From: Parasitella parasitica
Taxonomy: Eukaryota > Mucoromycota > Mucoromycetes > Mucorales > Mucoraceae
Reading direction: 5' to 3'
Length of the DNA stretch: 64,000 nt
NCBI GenBank assembly: GCA_025201805.1
Contig: MU619243.1
Span: 207,436-271,435, forward strand
Both the position numbers and the translations under genes were made by a program. Below, piece by piece: positions 12,000-22,509 of the stretch. The stretch's first letter is position 1. Every line of letters starts with the position of its first letter. A model generated the notes under the pieces. That model was not told the DNA's origin. It was given only the letters and a program-made list of their open reading frames with translations, and made no database searches.

Positions 12000-14147
12000 G
12001 CTCTGCTGATTATATGGCTGAATAGGTTACAGTGCTAGTAGAGCAAATGCATGTGGTATTCAAGGAACAAAAATTGTGCACACTTTTTCTTTTTTTTCAT
12101 TTATTTAAATGCTCGTTCAGGTTATGCACACCCCCATTGCCATTCACTCGTGGTCACTGGTTTTTTTTTGACTAAATGATAAAAGTCATGGTAATTGTGA
12201 TAATATATAATAGGGTTTCTGGTAACAGATCTTTTCAGTTTCTGATAAAAGCCATAAAGTTTCTGAGAGAAGAGAAATGTCTCCCTAAAAAGAGTTCAAG
12301 TGGGGATTTCCAATTTTAGAGAAAAAGGGTAATTGCTTTGTGTCATTCATAGAGAAAATACAAAGAGAATGTGTTGTGAATTAAGCTATCTACATCATAT
12401 CCCTAAATTCAAGGTAGCTTTTAAAGAAGGTTGCGGTTGCCTATCGACAAACATCTGTGATTCTGGGTGTAATTGTGTCTGTTGACTTTGGATCAAAAAA
12501 ACCTGAAATTAGACTCAGGAACGGAGAGCAAGGTTGAAGATAAAACACGTTTATTTCCTTGGGATTTCATAAATTTCCAAACAGTTAGTTTTTTTTTTTT
12601 TATAAATGGATGTCCTATCTTAGTGGCAGGTTGTTTCCTTTTCTCTGACACTTTATTATACCTTCAGTTGGTCGGGCGTCTTCTAGTGTAAAAGTTCTTG
12701 ACAGACAAGTACTAAGCTGAGTTCTCAATATCCAGCTGCACAGTAGAACAGCTAGTCAAACCTGTACCATCTTTTCCATAATATTGGTATGATTCAAAAA
12801 TGTGTGTCTTTGTAAAGCTAGCTACATAGATTTTAGGTACTTGATTTTTTTTATTTTTTTTGGTCTACGCGAACTTCAGTGTGTTCTTGTCAGAAAAAAG
12901 ACAAAGACTGTAAGAAAACAATGTTTAGTGATCTCAAACACAAAAACAAGTAATTCAAAATAAAGCATTAGACTATAAGGCACCTTTTGATCACATATTT
13001 GCATAGCTCAGAGCAAGTTATTGTACTTTTCAAGTTGATATCAGATTGACGTAGCGGCTTTCCTGACTTTTTTCGGAAAGGTATTTTTCAAAATCGGAGC
13101 GTGAGATTGTCAGGCCAGGTGCAGACATGCACGTACTACCATTAGAAAGCCAAGAAGCACACCATTTAAAAAAACTAGGTTGTAATTGACTTTCTCTTGA
13201 ATTGGGTAAGCAATGGCTTCTCAAAGCTAATGCTTTCTTCAAAAAAGCGCCAATTTTCTTTGATAGCGGAGATTAAACGCTTCCAAAATCAGGAAGGAAA
13301 AATTCTTTCAGAAACTCCATTTGGACAATTCGAAAAAAAAATTACTCTTTTAAGGCAAGATATCATCCTCTGATACTATGCATACCACCGCTATGAGTCT
13401 ATGGTAATAGCTGTATTTTTGGACGCTCTACACGATAGTATCATTTCATAATTCCCGTATACTTGTGGAAGTAGTTCTGCTTAGAAAACCTCAAAAACAG
13501 ATGAAGAGGGAAAAGTCAACATTCTGCTTAATCAGAGCGCATTTGCAGTCTTTCAGATCAAGGAATGACCTTTTACGATCATTTTCCTCCAATATATGCT
13601 ATAGTAAAAAGTTGCATTTTTGAGGTCAAAATCGAGGATAATGCATAATCAATGATTTTGAATGGGTGGATACAAGGAAAAAATCGAAAAAATCCGCCAT
13701 TTTGCATCGAAAAAAAAAATCATGCTCAAATTGCACCAAAATCATGTATAATATAGTTTTTTCCCAATTGATACTATTTCTGGTGTTTTCAGGGCACTTT
13801 TGGTTATAAAAATTAATCAAAAAATGGCACACGAAGCTAAATTTCTTACTTTTAAGCTGTAAACGATATCTATCTGGAGATGCTATCGCGTCAATATCAA
13901 TTCTAGTACATGACACAGCTCTATAAAGTAAGCAATTTTGATACGTAAGTATACCTTTCTTCATAGTACTATGACCAAACAGGCATGGCCCATCAAGTTG
14001 GAAGCAGAAGAGGATAATGAATGAGCACAATGTTTTGTGACATTTTTATCATTTATACCATGAGTCAGTCGTATCATTGCGAAAAAAAAATATTGAGAAA
14101 AAGAACAGAGTTGATTAAATTAAAGCAACTAGACATTAATATACGAT
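12000..14147. other. Gene-poor intergenic stretch
   Basis: About 2.1 kb lie between the 5' end of the Furry gene and the 3' end of PRP40. The first few hundred bases should hold the Furry promoter. The rest is AT-rich with homopolymer runs. Apart from the fragment annotated at 13030-13260, I see no coding signal I can defend. A 134-codon open frame on the minus strand (13626-14030) has no recognisable domain. Confidence 0.5.
13030..13260 (-). pseudogene. Degenerate coding-like fragment, possibly transposon-derived
   Basis: Read on the minus strand, about 75 codons have the composition of a real protein, with Trp, Cys and charged residues spread as in a globular domain (FFKWCASWLSNG, then DFEKYLSEKSQES). 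The frame is closed upstream by a stop (SV*SPLSKK...) and ends at 13030. No start codon, splice sites or neighbouring exons are evident. It may be the remnant of a mobile-element protein. I do not recognise the family. Confidence 0.25.
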
Positions 14148-14464
14148 TTATTTCATTCTTCTAGGATCGTTTTGGTAGTCATCAAGGGCCTCGCCTTCTT
14201 CAGCACTTGAGAATCCTTTAGATGAATGTCTCTAAAAAAAAAAATTAGGCATTACTGCTTTTCATGCCGCAAAATAGCATTACCTTTCTTCTTCTTTTGT
14301 TTCTATACTCCTCGCTCTCGCTGTCATAGTCCCTTTTGCGATTTCGACGGCTACTTTTTACATCGGCGTCTCTAACCATACCTTCCTCATCTTCTCTGAT
14401 CATGCCCTCCTCTTCTTCCTCTTCTTCGCCATTTTCCATCTTTTCCTACATAATAAAACACAAT

Positions 14465-14501
<37 letters not shown>

Positions 14502-16468
14502 GAATGCGCTGCAATCCTTACCTGGAGGCGTTTCATGTACTTGTCAAAAACTTCTTGCTTGAGCGCTTCATCTTCAACATTGTGGTACTCTGGCAAGTGC
14601 TCCACTCGTGGTTTGATAATCTCCCAAGTGTCGTCCAACTGAACAGGGGGCTGCAGTGCATGTTTGAGTGCATGTCTAAAGATATCCAACTTCTTTCTCA
14701 GCTTCTTTTCTTGACGACGCTTTTCATCCTTGAGTCGTTGCTGTGCTTTTGCTTGCAAGTGCTCAAATATGAATCGAAGATTGTCTTGGTTGACTTCTTC
14801 GCTCACACGCGTATCGAGTTGCACGGCTTGCAGATATTCATCAAATGTAGTGTCAATGTTTACCTCCAAGTCTGCCTTCTTGAGTGCGTTGTATACAGCC
14901 TTCTTTTGGTGATATAATTGCTCGTCCAAATCATCGATGACATCCCAAAACATATCCAAAGGCGTAGAATCAGGAGATCCCACAACGGCTAAATAACGTG
15001 GGTCGTCTTTAATAACAGGGAATATCTCTTTCCAAAGGGTGCGTACATTGATTTTACGTTGATCAACCAGCTCGTGCATTAACTCTCTAAAGCCTTCTCT
15101 TGCCTTTCTGTCTCTTCTTCTTCTGGAGTTTATCTTTCCATTGAGTTCATTTAGTGGCTCCTCCCATAGAGAACGGTTGTATTCTTCATACACTGACAGT
15201 AAATCCAACATATCCATGCCCTCAAACGTCTCTGCATTGTGCTGGTACTGTTTATACAGATCCTGTGCTTCTTTCCACGATGTTTTGTACGTAATTTCAG
15301 GAATAGACCTCAACAATCTACTAAACCTATCCATGCTCTCTTTTCGCACATCCCGCAGTCTATCCTTTTCCTCGTGCTGCATGTTTTGAATGTATTCGTC
15401 AAAGTAAGGTTCGCGCTGTCTCTCGGGAATTGCATTGAAGGCTGCTAAATGGCTGCAAAGCTTTACAACAGTTCGGAAGCGAGTGTAGGATTTTAGGTCC
15501 TTCTGCTTCAACATATTGAAAAAGTTAGTCTTTAGACGTGCTTCTTTCTGCTCCTTTTCTTCGCGCTCTCGCTTAGCTTCAGCGTCTGCCCAGGCGTGAA
15601 ATGCTGCTTTACGTTCGCCGATTGTTTTGAGTGCTCGATATAATGGCTTGGTAATGATGGCTCGCATAGCTTGATCCCAGCTCCAATCTGACTTGACCCC
15701 AGTTTCCTTTAACAAGCCAAAAAAGGCTTTCTCGGCCTCCTCTTTAGTGGCATATTCTGGTACAGGCTGTGTAAACTGCGCGGATAACGGTGTTTGTAGG
15801 GCTGTTGCCATTATGTGTGATGGTGCAGGGTGAGGTCTGTTGGGGTGAGCGTTAGCTTGTGATACATGCCTAGAAATACCGCATACGTACATATCGTTAG
15901 TCATCGACGCCGCTTTTCTGGCCTTTTCAAGTTGTTCTAAATGCATGTTGTGTTAGGATTCTTATCTCACCACTGATCCATTCAACTGCTAGCTACCTTT
16001 CAACTCTTCAGGAACTTCCCAAACCGTCTCCTTGGTTGCAACATTGCTGTAATAGTTCTTGCCTTCTGGTGTTGTGTACTGTTTCCAATTGGAGCTTTTG
16101 AACACTTTTTCTTCAGGTGTAAGAAGGTCATCCGGTTTTTCCCAGGTGCTTTGTCTCGTTATGTTATTGAACCAGTATTTCCTGCCTTCTGGTGTCGTGT
16201 GTTCTTTCCAAATTGGCTACAAAATACAAAAAAAAAAAAAAAAGTTAGAAACAGTACGTGTAGCCAGCTATAAGCGTGGTATTTACGGCAGGCGGCATAG
16301 GTGGCATTCCGCCTGGAGCTTGCCAAACTTGTCCATTGGGCACCATGCCTTGTGGGGGTACTGGTGGACCACCGTACTATGTTGAAGTGTTAGGTACAAT
16401 TTGCATGATAAAGCAATTTGGGTACTCACTGGGCCGGGTTGATAGTTTCCTGGTGGTGGTCTATACAT
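14148..16468 (-). CDS. PRP40: Prp40-like U1 snRNP splicing factor (WW and FF domains)
   Basis: Seven exons (16468-16430, 16376-16287, 16216-15997, 15936-15891, 15836-14522, 14445-14284, 14231-14148) encode about 651 residues. After a Pro/Gly-rich N-terminus come two WW domains (about 44-75 with WKEHTTPEGRKYWFNN, and 85-116 with WKQYTTPEGKNYYSN). Several FF domains follow (about 165-530; e.g. AFFGLLKETGVKSDWSWDQA and MFWDVIDDLDEQL). The tail is acidic and then Arg/Ser/Lys-rich. Prp40 bridges the 5' splice site (U1) to branch-point proteins in early spliceosome assembly. The 54-nt intron at 15890-15837 has no in-frame stop, but its GTACGT donor, CTAAC branch sequence and CAG acceptor are near perfect, so I spliced it. 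The intron at 14521-14446 carries a run of about 40 A on the plus strand. Confidence 0.92.
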
Positions 16469-16608
16469 GTGGCTTTATTTTTTTTTATTTTATTTTATTA
16501 TATCAAACAAGTGAACAAGAAGGAAAATTTTGTTTTTTTTTCCAAAAAAAAGGTCTAATCATTAATTATTTTCTACTATGTACACCCATGTGATGATGCT
16601 CTCTCCGT

Positions 16609-17854
16609 CTATGCTTCTTTGATGTCTTCAACAAATCCCTCGAGTTTTTCGGCTGCACTTGTGTCTAGTTCCGTAGCACCTGGGCCGCCGGTAGCAGCAG
16701 CGCTCGCACCATCAAAAGAATTATTATCGGTCGCTTCCTTGTTCATTTTATCTTTCCACATATTGGGAACCTTGATTTTTACAAAAGTAGGATAAACGAG
16801 TTTATCGATATATACATTTCTAAGTTTTGTTTGGATCAGATCTCTCAATTTCGGAATATCTTCGAGTTTCGTTCGAGATCCTATCAGCGACTGCACTTTG
16901 AGATCGAGAATAAAGTCTGAATGAGACGAGATGGCGATATAGCGTTCTAAGGGTATTTCGGGTTGTGTGGTTGTTGCAGGAGGACTGACGAGCTCAATCG
17001 TCAACTACATTGCGTTGTTAGTGACTACTGTAAAGCCAGAGCAGCAAAAGATTTAAGCCTTACTGTGCCAGAAAATCGTACAACAGACAGCACAAGCGAT
17101 ATTGGAAGTGCTGCAAACGCCTGCTTGGGCCAATTGAGAATGAGCTGTGTCTCGATCCCCAACGTCACTTGGTCGTTATATTCAAAGTCTATTTCAGCTC
17201 GCTATGGGGATGTACAAATGAAAGATCTTAGCATCTTTTGTGTTGTTTTATAATCAAGCATTTACCATTGATCCCACATCGTCAGAACTCCTAATTCTGG
17301 CGTTGCTGAAAATGGGGAACTCTTCGCCAAGATTGAGCTCAATGACATGAATAGGGCCCAAGAAATTGGGCTTGACTCCACCGTTCAAAATATCATCGAC
17401 TGCCAAAATCAAGCGATCATTGATTTTGGCATCTTCTCTATATTGTAGAATTACTTGTGCTAGTAAAACGTTAAGCCAATCTGTGCTCTCTGGTGGATGG
17501 TGCATCATGTCGTAGTAGGTCTTTGATGTAATGTGATCCTTTGGTAAAGGTGTTGCTGCTCGTGAAGGTGGGGTGCTCGATAGTCTAGATGGAATATAGC
17601 GCTGCAGTGCGTTAACAACAAGGAAGATCAATGCAGTACAGGTCCTGTTTTGTAATTACCTTTTTCACGCGCTTGATGTCCTCTGTGAATAAATATCTCA
17701 GCACCAAGATGACGACTACAATGACACTGAGTTGCCCAAGTATGAAGCCTTTTATAAAGGATAGCAAACTGCTCTTGGTGCAGCTTATTTCGCTGATTAT
17801 TGACACTAGCTCATGCTGCGAAATGGGAGAAATTAGGGCAGTTGCGGTCTCCAT
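16609..17854 (-). CDS. MMM1: Mmm1, ERMES ER-mitochondria tether
   Basis: Four exons (17854-17660, 17601-17266, 17201-17064, 17004-16609) encode 354 residues. A short lumenal N-terminus is followed by one membrane helix at about 36-56 (LGQLSVIVVVILVLRYLF) and a variable linker. The SMP lipid-transfer domain (about 90-325) contains FLGPIHVIELNLGEEFPIFS, DFEYNDQVTLGIET and LPISLVLSVVRFSGT. Mmm1 anchors the ERMES complex in the ER membrane and moves phospholipids towards mitochondria with Mdm12 and Mdm34. The C-terminal extension after about residue 325 is Ala/Gly-rich and variable. It lies 140 bp downstream of the PRP40 start on the same strand, and its promoter side faces the secreted-protein gene at 18573. 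Confidence 0.93.
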
Positions 17855-17866
17855 GATAATCGATTA

Positions 17867-17907
<41 letters not shown>

Positions 17908-18572
17908 AAACTCTGTTGATAGGTAGCTGATGAAAAGGATCTCCATGAAAGACTTTCGGGGCCATTAGAAAAAATAGTCCAAGTGTTACAACAGTTGTGG
18001 TGCTTGCAGAAGCCAGAAAGAATGAACCATCCCTTTTGTATATTGATGGCAGAATAAAAAAAACACCAATGTACACTGGCAGGGCCGTGTTGCAAACTAC
18101 TTTTTACATATCACGTACAGTTATTTATGAGAATAAATTCTTTAATTATGCGATTCTGATTGACCATCATCGATATAGAGGCAATTATGGTGAACTTGTT
18201 TCTAATATAGCATTGTATCATAAAAAAAATTAAAAAAAAAATTGCTATTATATGCACCTTTTACGTTCGTTGGTAAAAAAAGTTTGAGGGTTCACTGCTA
18301 TCAAAAGGGCAGAGATAGGGTAAAGCTTTTGGACTCATTGACAGGTATTGAGAGCCCATTGCAGCACGCGTGTTTACAGAATAATGGATGAGAGCCGATC
18401 TACACATGAATGCTTGTAAAAATTAAAATTAAAAATTAAAATCTCATTGCATGCGTAAATATCTGGGCCGTTGTTTAAGTAAAGAATGCTCATGTTATCT
18501 GAATATATATATATATATATGGACGAGCGTAAACAATGCCATTTAATCTGCTTTCATTCCTTTGTTGTAAAT
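17855..18572. promoter_or_regulatory. Divergent intergenic region between MMM1 and the secreted-protein gene
   Basis: 718 bp separate two divergent start codons. It holds a poly-A tract (about 17869-17905) right before the MMM1 ATG, a second A-rich stretch near 18222-18240 and a (TA)n run at about 18504-18521. No gene is visible. It probably serves as promoter for both genes. Confidence 0.45.
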
Positions 18573-19462
18573 ATGAAATTGAAATACCTGCTAGTCGTAA
18601 GTGGCTTTATCACTAATTCTGTTGTACTTGGTAAGCTTGAATTCCCATAACTGGTTGCTGCGAACGGAAGCACTGATGTGAAACACTGGCAATTGCAGCC
18701 ACACAAATTGAAAAAATCAAGGAACAGGTATGGAACGAAAACGACAGTGCATGGGAGGAGGTCAACAATCCGGATGTTGTCACAAACGATTCAACGGGTG
18801 GCCCTGTCTATGAGACAGTTACTGTCACCACCACCTGGGTTGCACCAGACCTCAATATATGGGTAAGTGTTTGCATTTTACAGTAGAATCAGTCATGCAT
18901 ATTGTCAAGATAGGCATACGCAGATGGGTATTTGCCAGCCACGACTACTGTATATGACACGGAAGACGAGGCGCAGATGGCATTGGAGCGTGAAGGAGGA
19001 AAAAAGAAAAAGTTCAGGAGAAAAAAAAAGCATTTCAAAAAGAAAAAGCACCACCGTAGTCGTCCTTACATAAAGCCTCAAGCGTACCTGGATGAACAAC
19101 AAGCTGCAAGTAGTAAAGATGCGTTTACTGGTAAATATCAGGATATTTTAAGCATGCAAGAAGGAGATATTATTGTTGAAGAGTGGGAGGATCAATACGG
19201 TAATGTAATTGCTGCGTCTGTATACAGCTATAATCATGCCGGTAATGCTGGCACGGATGAAAAGGATATCATGTCCACCTCAATATCAGAACCACCGATG
19301 CCAGCGTCTATTTCGGCTTCATTGGGGACAGCAGAGACTTTGTTCCCCAAGGTGTTACTGAATGATAAACAAGATGTTGTTTCTTCCAATGCCAATACTG
19401 TCAAAGGCAAGCTCATAAGCTGGGCAATGGCGCCCATTGCTATTGTTTGCTATTTAGCCTAG
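18573..19462 (+). CDS. Secreted, probably GPI-anchored Lys-rich protein of unknown function
   Basis: Three exons (18573-18630, 18699-18862, 18914-19462) give 256 residues. The N-terminus (MKLKYLLVVSGFITNSVVL) is a typical signal peptide. The C-terminus ends in a short hydrophobic stretch (SWAMAPIAIVCYLA) behind a Ser/Ala/Asn-rich region, as in GPI-anchored wall proteins. A Thr-rich ETVTVTTTW sits near residue 60. Residues 104-124 are almost entirely basic: four Lys, F, RR, KKK, H, F, four Lys, then HHRSR. Acidic blocks flank it on both sides. I recognise no family. The basic cluster might bind wall polymers, nucleic acid or anionic lipid, or be a processing site; this is inference. Intron phases agree throughout. 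Confidence 0.75.
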
Positions 19463-19851
19463 TTATGCCAGCTACTAGCATACACATATTTATCTTGCAG
19501 ATGTGAATAAATTCGGTTTATTTAGTTTGCAGGCCCACCATATAGAACCATTGAGCTATGCTCCACAATTGTTCAAGTGTGTTTAGGCGTAAGTAGACCA
19601 AACGGCTGTGTTTGCATCTGACAACTAAACCGTAGCTACATGGTCGATCCTCAATCGATATGAGCTTCTTACCTACACGAGAGATCTGAATTGCTTAAGG
19701 GAGCAATCCAAGGTTGTTTGCATGAGTTGTCTATCAAGTTCTCTCCACATCCAGTCACTGTTGTCGACGAGTACTTTTTTTTTTCTTCTTTTTTTTATTT
19801 CCTCTGTTTATAAGTTTGCTTTCAAATTACTACTACTACATCCACTTGTAA
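19463..19851. promoter_or_regulatory. Intergenic region upstream of SLU7
   Basis: 389 bp with T-rich tracts close to the SLU7 start (19770-19800). It could hide a short non-coding or coding first exon of SLU7, because the sequence TGCAG just at the start codon also reads as a splice acceptor. Nothing else is seen. Confidence 0.4.
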
Positions 19852-21289
19852 ATGCAGCAGAACCGACTCACAAAAGAAGAATACCGCCAAGCAAAAGACC
19901 TTGATGCCGCTCGAAAGGCCGGTACAGCGCCTGCAGAAGTAGATGATGAAGGCAGAGAAATCAACCCTCACACCCCGCAGTTCATGTTGAAAGCGCCATG
20001 GTATGTCGACAATGGCAAAGTATCATTGAAGCATCAAAGAGCACCAGAAAAACGCAAAGGCCCCAAGTTTACTGAAGACGACAACTTTTGGTACGCTAGA
20101 GGAAAGAGAGCTGTAAGTTTTACCGACGATTTGATCGTAAATGGCAGTTGGTGATGCTTTTTTTTTTTTTTTCTATGTAGGGCCCTGCTGCTACAAAATA
20201 CCGCAAAGGAGCCTGTGATAATTGCGGGGCGATGACACACAAGACAAAGGATTGCGTAGAGCGTCCTCGTAAAAAGGGCGCTAAATGGACAGGAGAGAAT
20301 ATCAAAGCAGATGAGATTGTTCAAGAAGTTGACTTGGACTGGGATGAAAAGAGAGATCGATGGAATGGATATGACCCCAAGGAGCACGACAAGGTCATTG
20401 AAGAATACAACCAAATAGAAGAGGCAAGAAAGAAGGCCAAGGCATCTGAACTGGACAAACAAGGCCCGACAACAACTTCAGAAGCCAAGAAAATTGCAGG
20501 ATTATCCGATGATGAAGACCAAGACGACGATGACAAATACGCTGATGCTGCAGACATGCCTGGCCAACATGTGAATCAAAAGACTAGAACGACCATCCGT
20601 AATTTGAGAATTCGTGAAGACACCGCCAAATACTTGTTGAATTTAGATACGGACTCGGCCTTTTACGATCCAAAAACTCGTTCTATGCGTGAAAATCCTC
20701 TTGCTGATCAAACGGACGATGGCATCGACTTTTCGGGCGACAACTTTGTGAGATATACCGGTGATGCGCCGCAAATGGCCAAAGTGCAGATGTTTGCTTG
20801 GCAAGCTTCTGAGAGAGGAAATGAAGTGCATCTCCAGGCCAATCCTACGCAAGTCGCTATTCTCCATAAAGAATATGAATCCAAGAAAGATCAAGTTAGA
20901 GATACTACTCAAAAGAGTATCTTGGAAAAATATGGCGGTGAAGAATATTTGGAAGCACCCCCAAAGGAATTGCTATTAGCACAAAGCGAAAATTATGTAG
21001 AGTATTCTAGAACTGGCAGAGTTATTAAAGGCCAAGAACGAGCCAAGGCCAGATCAAAATATGAAGAAGACGGTAAGGTTTACACGTGGAAGCCTTTTTT
21101 TTTTCTTTTTGTTCGATGTTCTCTGACATTTTTCTTGTAGTTTTCATCAATAATCACACAACTGTCTGGGGTTCTTATTGGTCAGAAGGTCAATGGGGAT
21201 ATAAATGTTGTCGCTCAAATGTCAAAAATTCATACTGTACGGGCCAAGCAGGCGTCGAAGCACAAAAGGCTTCTTTGCTTATTAAATAA
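19852..21289 (+). CDS. SLU7: Slu7 second-step pre-mRNA splicing factor
   Basis: Three exons (19852-20112, 20181-21072, 21141-21289) give 433 residues. The order matches Slu7: a charged N-terminus with [21 protein letters not shown]; a CCHC zinc knuckle at C99-C102-H107-C112 ([14 protein letters not shown]); [31 protein letters not shown]; an acidic spacer; [20 protein letters not shown]; and the C-terminal block [18 protein letters not shown] followed by [10 protein letters not shown]. Slu7 fixes 3' splice-site choice in the second catalytic step. The start at 19852 has a conserved context ([19 protein letters not shown]), but an extra upstream exon cannot be excluded. The protein stops soon after the conserved block, without the long basic tail of animal Slu7. 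Confidence 0.92.
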
Positions 21290-22509
21290 ACGCCTTTCTT
21301 TTGGAACCTTCAAATAGCTTTTTTTTTCTTGCCATGCATTAGTCTTTTCAGCCTTTTTTGGGCTAAATTATACATGTTGATTGTCCAGGCAATGATCGTA
21401 AACCACCTTGAGCAATTGCTTATCAATCAACGTACCGGTTATCAGTAGATTGAAGATGGTGACGCTTTCGGGTTCCCACAGATAACTTTCTGCAATTCAT
21501 CATTGCTTTTCCTAGTGTAATGAGATTGTGGCAAGGACATTGTATTCATTCAACGAAATACAGTTTGTGGTAGCTCGACGAGATCCAAACACGTTGGACT
21601 GACAGCCACGGCAATAAAATCCTGGTCCGTCGCTCAGGTTGTTCCCATTAGCTGAACTAATCCTTGGGATACTGCTTGGTATAACCTTTTTTACAGATAT
21701 TTCTTGCACATAATGACAGATACTTGAGCGATATACGTATGATGGCCAATATGGCACACTGTGTATTGTACAATGTATTGGGATGTCTTTCTTCGCATGA
21801 GGAGCAGTGTAGTAAATATTATAAACTCAGGATACCTATCCAAGTAAGGGGGGCGGCATGACCATTTGGTTGCACAAAAGTGGTATTTAGTTTGTCATGA
21901 TGATCATGGATATTTAAACTAATTACATTTTAACATTTTAAAAATAAAATAAAAAATAGTGAAGGTATGCGTGGTTAAAGGTGGTTATATTGCCGTTTAT
22001 TTTTGCTGTTGCTCCTGGCAGGCAGTACGTTTTCTTGATATGACGAACAATCTAGTTTCATGTTCAGTCCAAATGAGTGTTTGATCTCTTGTATCACCAT
22101 ACAATGTGTTATTTATTGTACAATACTACATGAAAACTTTTTGATGGAGAGCTACAAAAGTAATATGTATCCTGTGAAGCGGATTCCTTTGGCAATTCCT
22201 TCATATGCTTAAAGTATTCTAAAAAAGGTCATATGTAAAAAGGAAAGGGATTTAGTGCATGGTTGGAGCCATGCAAAATAGCAGAGATGGGTGCTATAAA
22301 ATTCCTTGTCTTTGTCCTTCATTCGACGCCTTTTTTTTTTTTTTTCTTCTTCTCAAGAAACTTTATCTCCAAAAACACACGCAAAACCTCTCCCGTCCCC
22401 CGCCTTTTGCGTTTTAATTCAAGGTTTCGCATCATCTCTTTTCTTCTTTCTCCTCTTGTTCTCCTCTTGATTACACCAACACCACCAACACTACCACCAC
22501 CACAACAAC
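21290..22509. other. Intergenic, with a possible gene fragment
   Basis: 1.2 kb of AT-rich DNA. On the minus strand about 21420-21757 an open stretch reads like protein (GPGFYCRGCQSN, then RRATTNCISLNEYNVLATISLH) and ends in a stop. I find no start, splice partner or known domain, so it may be a relic. From 22280 on, the T-rich and CCACCA/ACAACA-rich sequence is most likely the promoter and leader of the SAP-domain gene. Confidence 0.35.

Noticed and set aside
13626-14030. 134-codon minus-strand frame
   Set aside because: Phe/Ile/Lys-rich composition follows the AT content and no domain or intron signal supports it.
14470-14501. Poly-A run as a retroposed poly(A) tail
   Set aside because: It sits inside the last-but-one coding intron of PRP40, with no processed coding sequence attached.
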